Assembly: GCA_950295325.1 (NCBI GenBank)
Contig: OX485806.1
Span: forward strand, 39,620,001-39,680,000
From: Polytrichum commune
Taxonomy: Eukaryota; Streptophyta; Polytrichopsida; Polytrichales; Polytrichaceae
DNA: 60,000 nt
Direction of reading: 5' to 3'
Below the pieces are notes generated by a model that had not been told where the DNA came from, ran no database searches, and worked only from the letters and a program-made list of their open reading frames with translations. The position numbers were made by a program, and so were the translations under genes. Positions 57,057 through 60,000 of the stretch are shown here, piece after piece; within the stretch, counting starts at the first letter, position 1; every line of letters begins with the position of its first letter.

Positions 57057-57960
57057 TTTAGTTGTTAATATGGTATTCAATGTCCCTATGGTACCTTTTC
57101 GGATGACACTTCTTGTGAATAAGTGAACAAATATTGTCATGGATGACGGATGAGTTCATCCATTGGCCAAAACCCTACCTTCTCTTCTCGGCAACTTGTG
57201 ATGAAATGTTGTCACGAATGATTGAAGTTTGGATGGAAAATCACTTGGTAAGTGACAGCAATTGCGACACTTTAAATCTATAATCCCCCGAATTCTTTAC
57301 AAGGAATGACAAAAAAAATTGGGTTGACATTTAGTGTCGGTGACACTACACAGTGGCTTACAATTAGTATTGAGCAAGACACTTAGAATTGGTGGCACTA
57401 AATATCATATTTAGTGTAGTTTGGTTCAAATCTAGTTGGCATGGTATGCCCTTGACCCCTACTTTTTCCTCCCTTTGAAGAGGGCTTATGGATTGGAATT
57501 TTTGTTTTAAATTTTATTTTTGCGTTATATTCAGTGGGTTTAGGGTCCACCCGTAGGCTCTCTTCCTTCACTTTCTTGGTTTGTTGTCTACCTTGCAGTA
57601 GGTGGGTTCTATGTTTCTCTTATGTTATAGTATTTAGTATCCTATTGGGGGACACGGTGGGTAGCATTAGCAAATGTATGCTATCTAGTGTCCGCTTGTT
57701 TAGAATACATATACACAAGGTGTATTATGGCTATTTGGTGTACTGCAATTATTATAAAACACTTGTTGGTGGAGGGATGTGTAGTTTTTTTATCCAGTGA
57801 GTTTATGCTTCTTGTGTGTACCCCCCCCCCCTCCCCACCCATGTGGACTCAACCTGGAAATCATTCCCACCTAGTTGTTCACTCTTGCAAAGTGAACAAG
57901 TTCAGATTGAAAGTTGTCCATTTTGCAAGGGTGGCCCAACATTAGGGAGGAGTGGTGTAA
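57057..57960. other. Intergenic stretch with F3-like debris
   Basis: TTTAGTGTCGGTGACACTA and GGTGGCACTAAATATCATA near 57328-57410 resemble F3 ends but no full element is present. An 11-base C run lies at 57821-57831. Frames are short and unrecognised. Confidence 0.5.
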
Positions 57961-59690
57961 CGTGTATTTACTTGTTTATTTATTTATTTACTATTTACAA
58001 CCTCTAGTTCAACTAAACTCCTTTGCTAGAAGACTAGAGGCTCCACCCTAGGTGCTCTAGTAGTTCTACAAGGTAAAGGGAGTTACTACTAGTTGAGATT
58101 ATGGTGTTACACTAGGTTATCACCTCATAAGTAATGACCATGAGTTAACTATACTTAGAGTTACCCTAAAGGCATGGACGGAGAGCTAGTGGTATATCTT
58201 GCACTACTAGTTGAAGGGAGCCTCAACTCATAGTAGTAGCAAGTATATAAGCTCTAAGGTTGGGTCATTCATGCCTCTTGAATCTCATTTATTTATGAGA
58301 TATGTTACAAGTGGTCATTGCAAAATTCTTGGCACTGAGGGTGCAACACCCTAGTGTTGAGTAATATTATGATATTTCTTTATAAGAATAAGGATTACAT
58401 TATCTAGATGATGATTGATAGTTATTGGAGTTAATGTGGCTATTTTAAGTGTGAGTTTGTTGTGTTTTTTTAATAAGAAAAACAAACTCTTTTGACAAAC
58501 ATTTGTAAAATTCAAAGAACACCCAACCTATATTGAATCATTGACACTTGGTGGGTATCATTAGTTGAGGGATCCTTGATATACCCAGGTCATTACTTGT
58601 GTCAATTCCATCCGAATCCCATATTAATACTAGGGAAATTTTGCCTTAGCATGAAGATTGTTACGTGGTATATAGACCCAAAAGGTGTAAAAACAAATCA
58701 AATTAAATAAATCACCTCCATACATGACTGGTATTCTATAAACATAAGCTCCTCAATATATACCCAAGTAATATATATATATATATATATAAGTGATGCC
58801 AATCCAACATTGGCCAAGAGCTTGAAGAAAGGAGCCTTCTCATTGGCAGAGAACCTCCTAGTCACATCTATCCTCTCAAGTCCACTTCATACTTGAGCTT
58901 TTAGTTGAGAGTTTTAACTTTTACCATGCTCACAAATGGTACCTTGATGATGACTATTAAATGACACCTTGATGGATCCCGATTGGAATGTGTATGACAA
59001 GCTTTTGGTCAAAACCTTAAATTACCTCAACAAAGGGCATTTAGAAATATCTAGAGTTTGAGCTCATGTTGGTGGGTCAAGTATCCCTTAACATGCCATG
59101 GGCTCTTTTCAATGTGATTTTATTTAGCCCCTTCATATTTCACTACAAGCATGTCCACTTTACACTTGGTTAAACCATTGAGAGATTGAATATTTGGTCC
59201 TTGAACTCTCAAGTGTCAAACTAGGCCAAACTAGGCCTATCATGCTTGGAAAATTCACTTCTTGTTGACTGGAGTTTTCCCACCTTCATCACCAAGTAGA
59301 CATGGACAAAGTTTGGTGACACCTACCTAGGGGAGGGTGGGTGTCAACATAGAACATCATTTTTAGCCCCAAATGGTTCTCTTTATAGCCAATTTGACCT
59401 CAATTTAGTCAAGTGGGACTCACTTGAGAGAATTAAGAACAAACCTGGGAGGGGCAACATTTAGTTGCATCCATTTTAGGTGTGAACCATGTCAAAAGTC
59501 TTCCTCTCTCCATTTAAGTGGTGAATAGATAATTAAATATAAATACTCCCATGGGAGAAAACATGAATTTCACACACACAATACATCAACCTATCGAGAA
59601 ATGGGCTCTTATCATGAGGTAATAACTTTCATTAGAAAGTGGCGAGAAGATTCTCAATAATTTGGCTTTGAATGAAAACTTGTCAACGTT
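57961..59690. other. Intergenic stretch, possible LTR-like promoter region
   Basis: TATATAAGC at about 58243, following an ACTAGTTG-containing symmetrical stretch, could be a promoter of a solo LTR, but no paired LTR, primer-binding site or target duplication is visible. (AT)n at 58772-58791. Confidence 0.25.
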
Positions 59691-59694
59691 CATT

Positions 59695-60000
59695 ACTTAT
59701 CTTAATCAGACACTTATATATTAAGTGGTATAAGATTTGATGTGGCTTCTAGAACGAACACCACAACAACGTGTGTTTAAAAGAGCTTGGACTCAATGCT
59801 CAAAATATGTCACCCATTTTAAGCTTCAGAGTGAACATAATTGGAAGGGGCGGGGGCTGAGAAAGACCATATGACCATTTAATGAGCACAAAAATTTTCA
59901 CTTTGATAATGAATGGTCAACATATTCATATAAACTCCAAATTCGCGAGGAAAACAACTACGGTGGCCTCAACTTGAATTTGCTAAGTACCATCTCGTAC
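59695..60000 (+). repeat. F2 dispersed repeat, copy 5, cut by window end
   Basis: Landmarks TTAATCAGACACTTATATAT, AAAAGAGCTTGGACTCAATG, ACCATATGACCATTTAATGA, then a CATATTCATATAAACTCC segment. It continues past the right edge. Confidence 0.75.

Noticed and set aside
58000-58360. Possible solo LTR with TATATAA
   Set aside because: No partner LTR, target duplication, primer-binding site or polypurine tract could be identified.
1-60000. CRISPR arrays, bacterial operons or phage modules
   Set aside because: No regular spacer array, and no closely packed codirectional ORFs or Shine-Dalgarno pattern; intron-split plant genes and MITEs show a nuclear plant origin.

Overview
The window looks like nuclear DNA of a land plant, probably a non-seed (bryophyte-grade) one. 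It is A+T-rich, gene-poor and full of short inverted-repeat transposons. The only well-supported cellular genes are plant-type and intron-split: a MYB-CC (PHR1-like, GARP) transcription factor with typical GT..AG introns, and the first coding exon of a GLTSCR1/BRIP-like SWI/SNF subunit. I cannot name the species. The non-seed placement rests only on divergence of these two proteins from flowering-plant versions as I remember them.

Layout. Positions 1-1963 hold the 5' end of the GLTSCR1-like gene (minus strand), with an intron that runs off the left edge. Its upstream flank (about 1997-2800) is a decayed tandem repeat. From 3 to 17 kb there is no recognisable gene, only repeats, including two 511-bp Tourist-like MITEs in opposite orientation (4897-5407 and 16441-16951). 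The MYB-CC gene spans 22570 down to 18122 on the minus strand. I could join eight coding exons with every splice phase compatible, giving a 462-residue protein. Its leader carries a 56-codon upstream ORF in frame with the main start. From 23 to 60 kb there are almost only transposon remnants.

The repeats sort into families. F1 has termini GGGCCACTTCACACA and 3-bp duplications (PIF/Harbinger-like); several copies contain a strong central hairpin. F2 is an unclassified repeat of about 350 bp. F3 is about 200 bp with termini reading TTAGTGTCACTTACTATT. F4 is a nearly palindromic element of about 100-170 bp. There are also hAT-like elements with exact 8-bp duplications (31023-31432, 38832-39176, 47870-48758), a Mutator-like foldback element (50414-50765), a pogo/Tigger element with TIRs, TA duplication and a surviving CENP-B-type DNA-binding segment (56420-57054), and a separate pogo transposase tail (49191-49500). 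Some are nested, most clearly at 30.5-33.0 kb and 38.5-39.3 kb. Sixteen G or C runs of 10-20 bases stand out against the A+T-rich background.

How the genes relate: both host genes encode nuclear regulators (a DNA-binding factor of the phosphate-response type and a chromatin-remodelling subunit), but nothing ties them into one pathway. I found no operon-like system, CRISPR array or intact autonomous transposon. The best new leads are the upstream ORF and alternative acceptors of the MYB-CC gene, the hairpin-bearing F1 family, and the pogo element that kept only its DNA-binding part.
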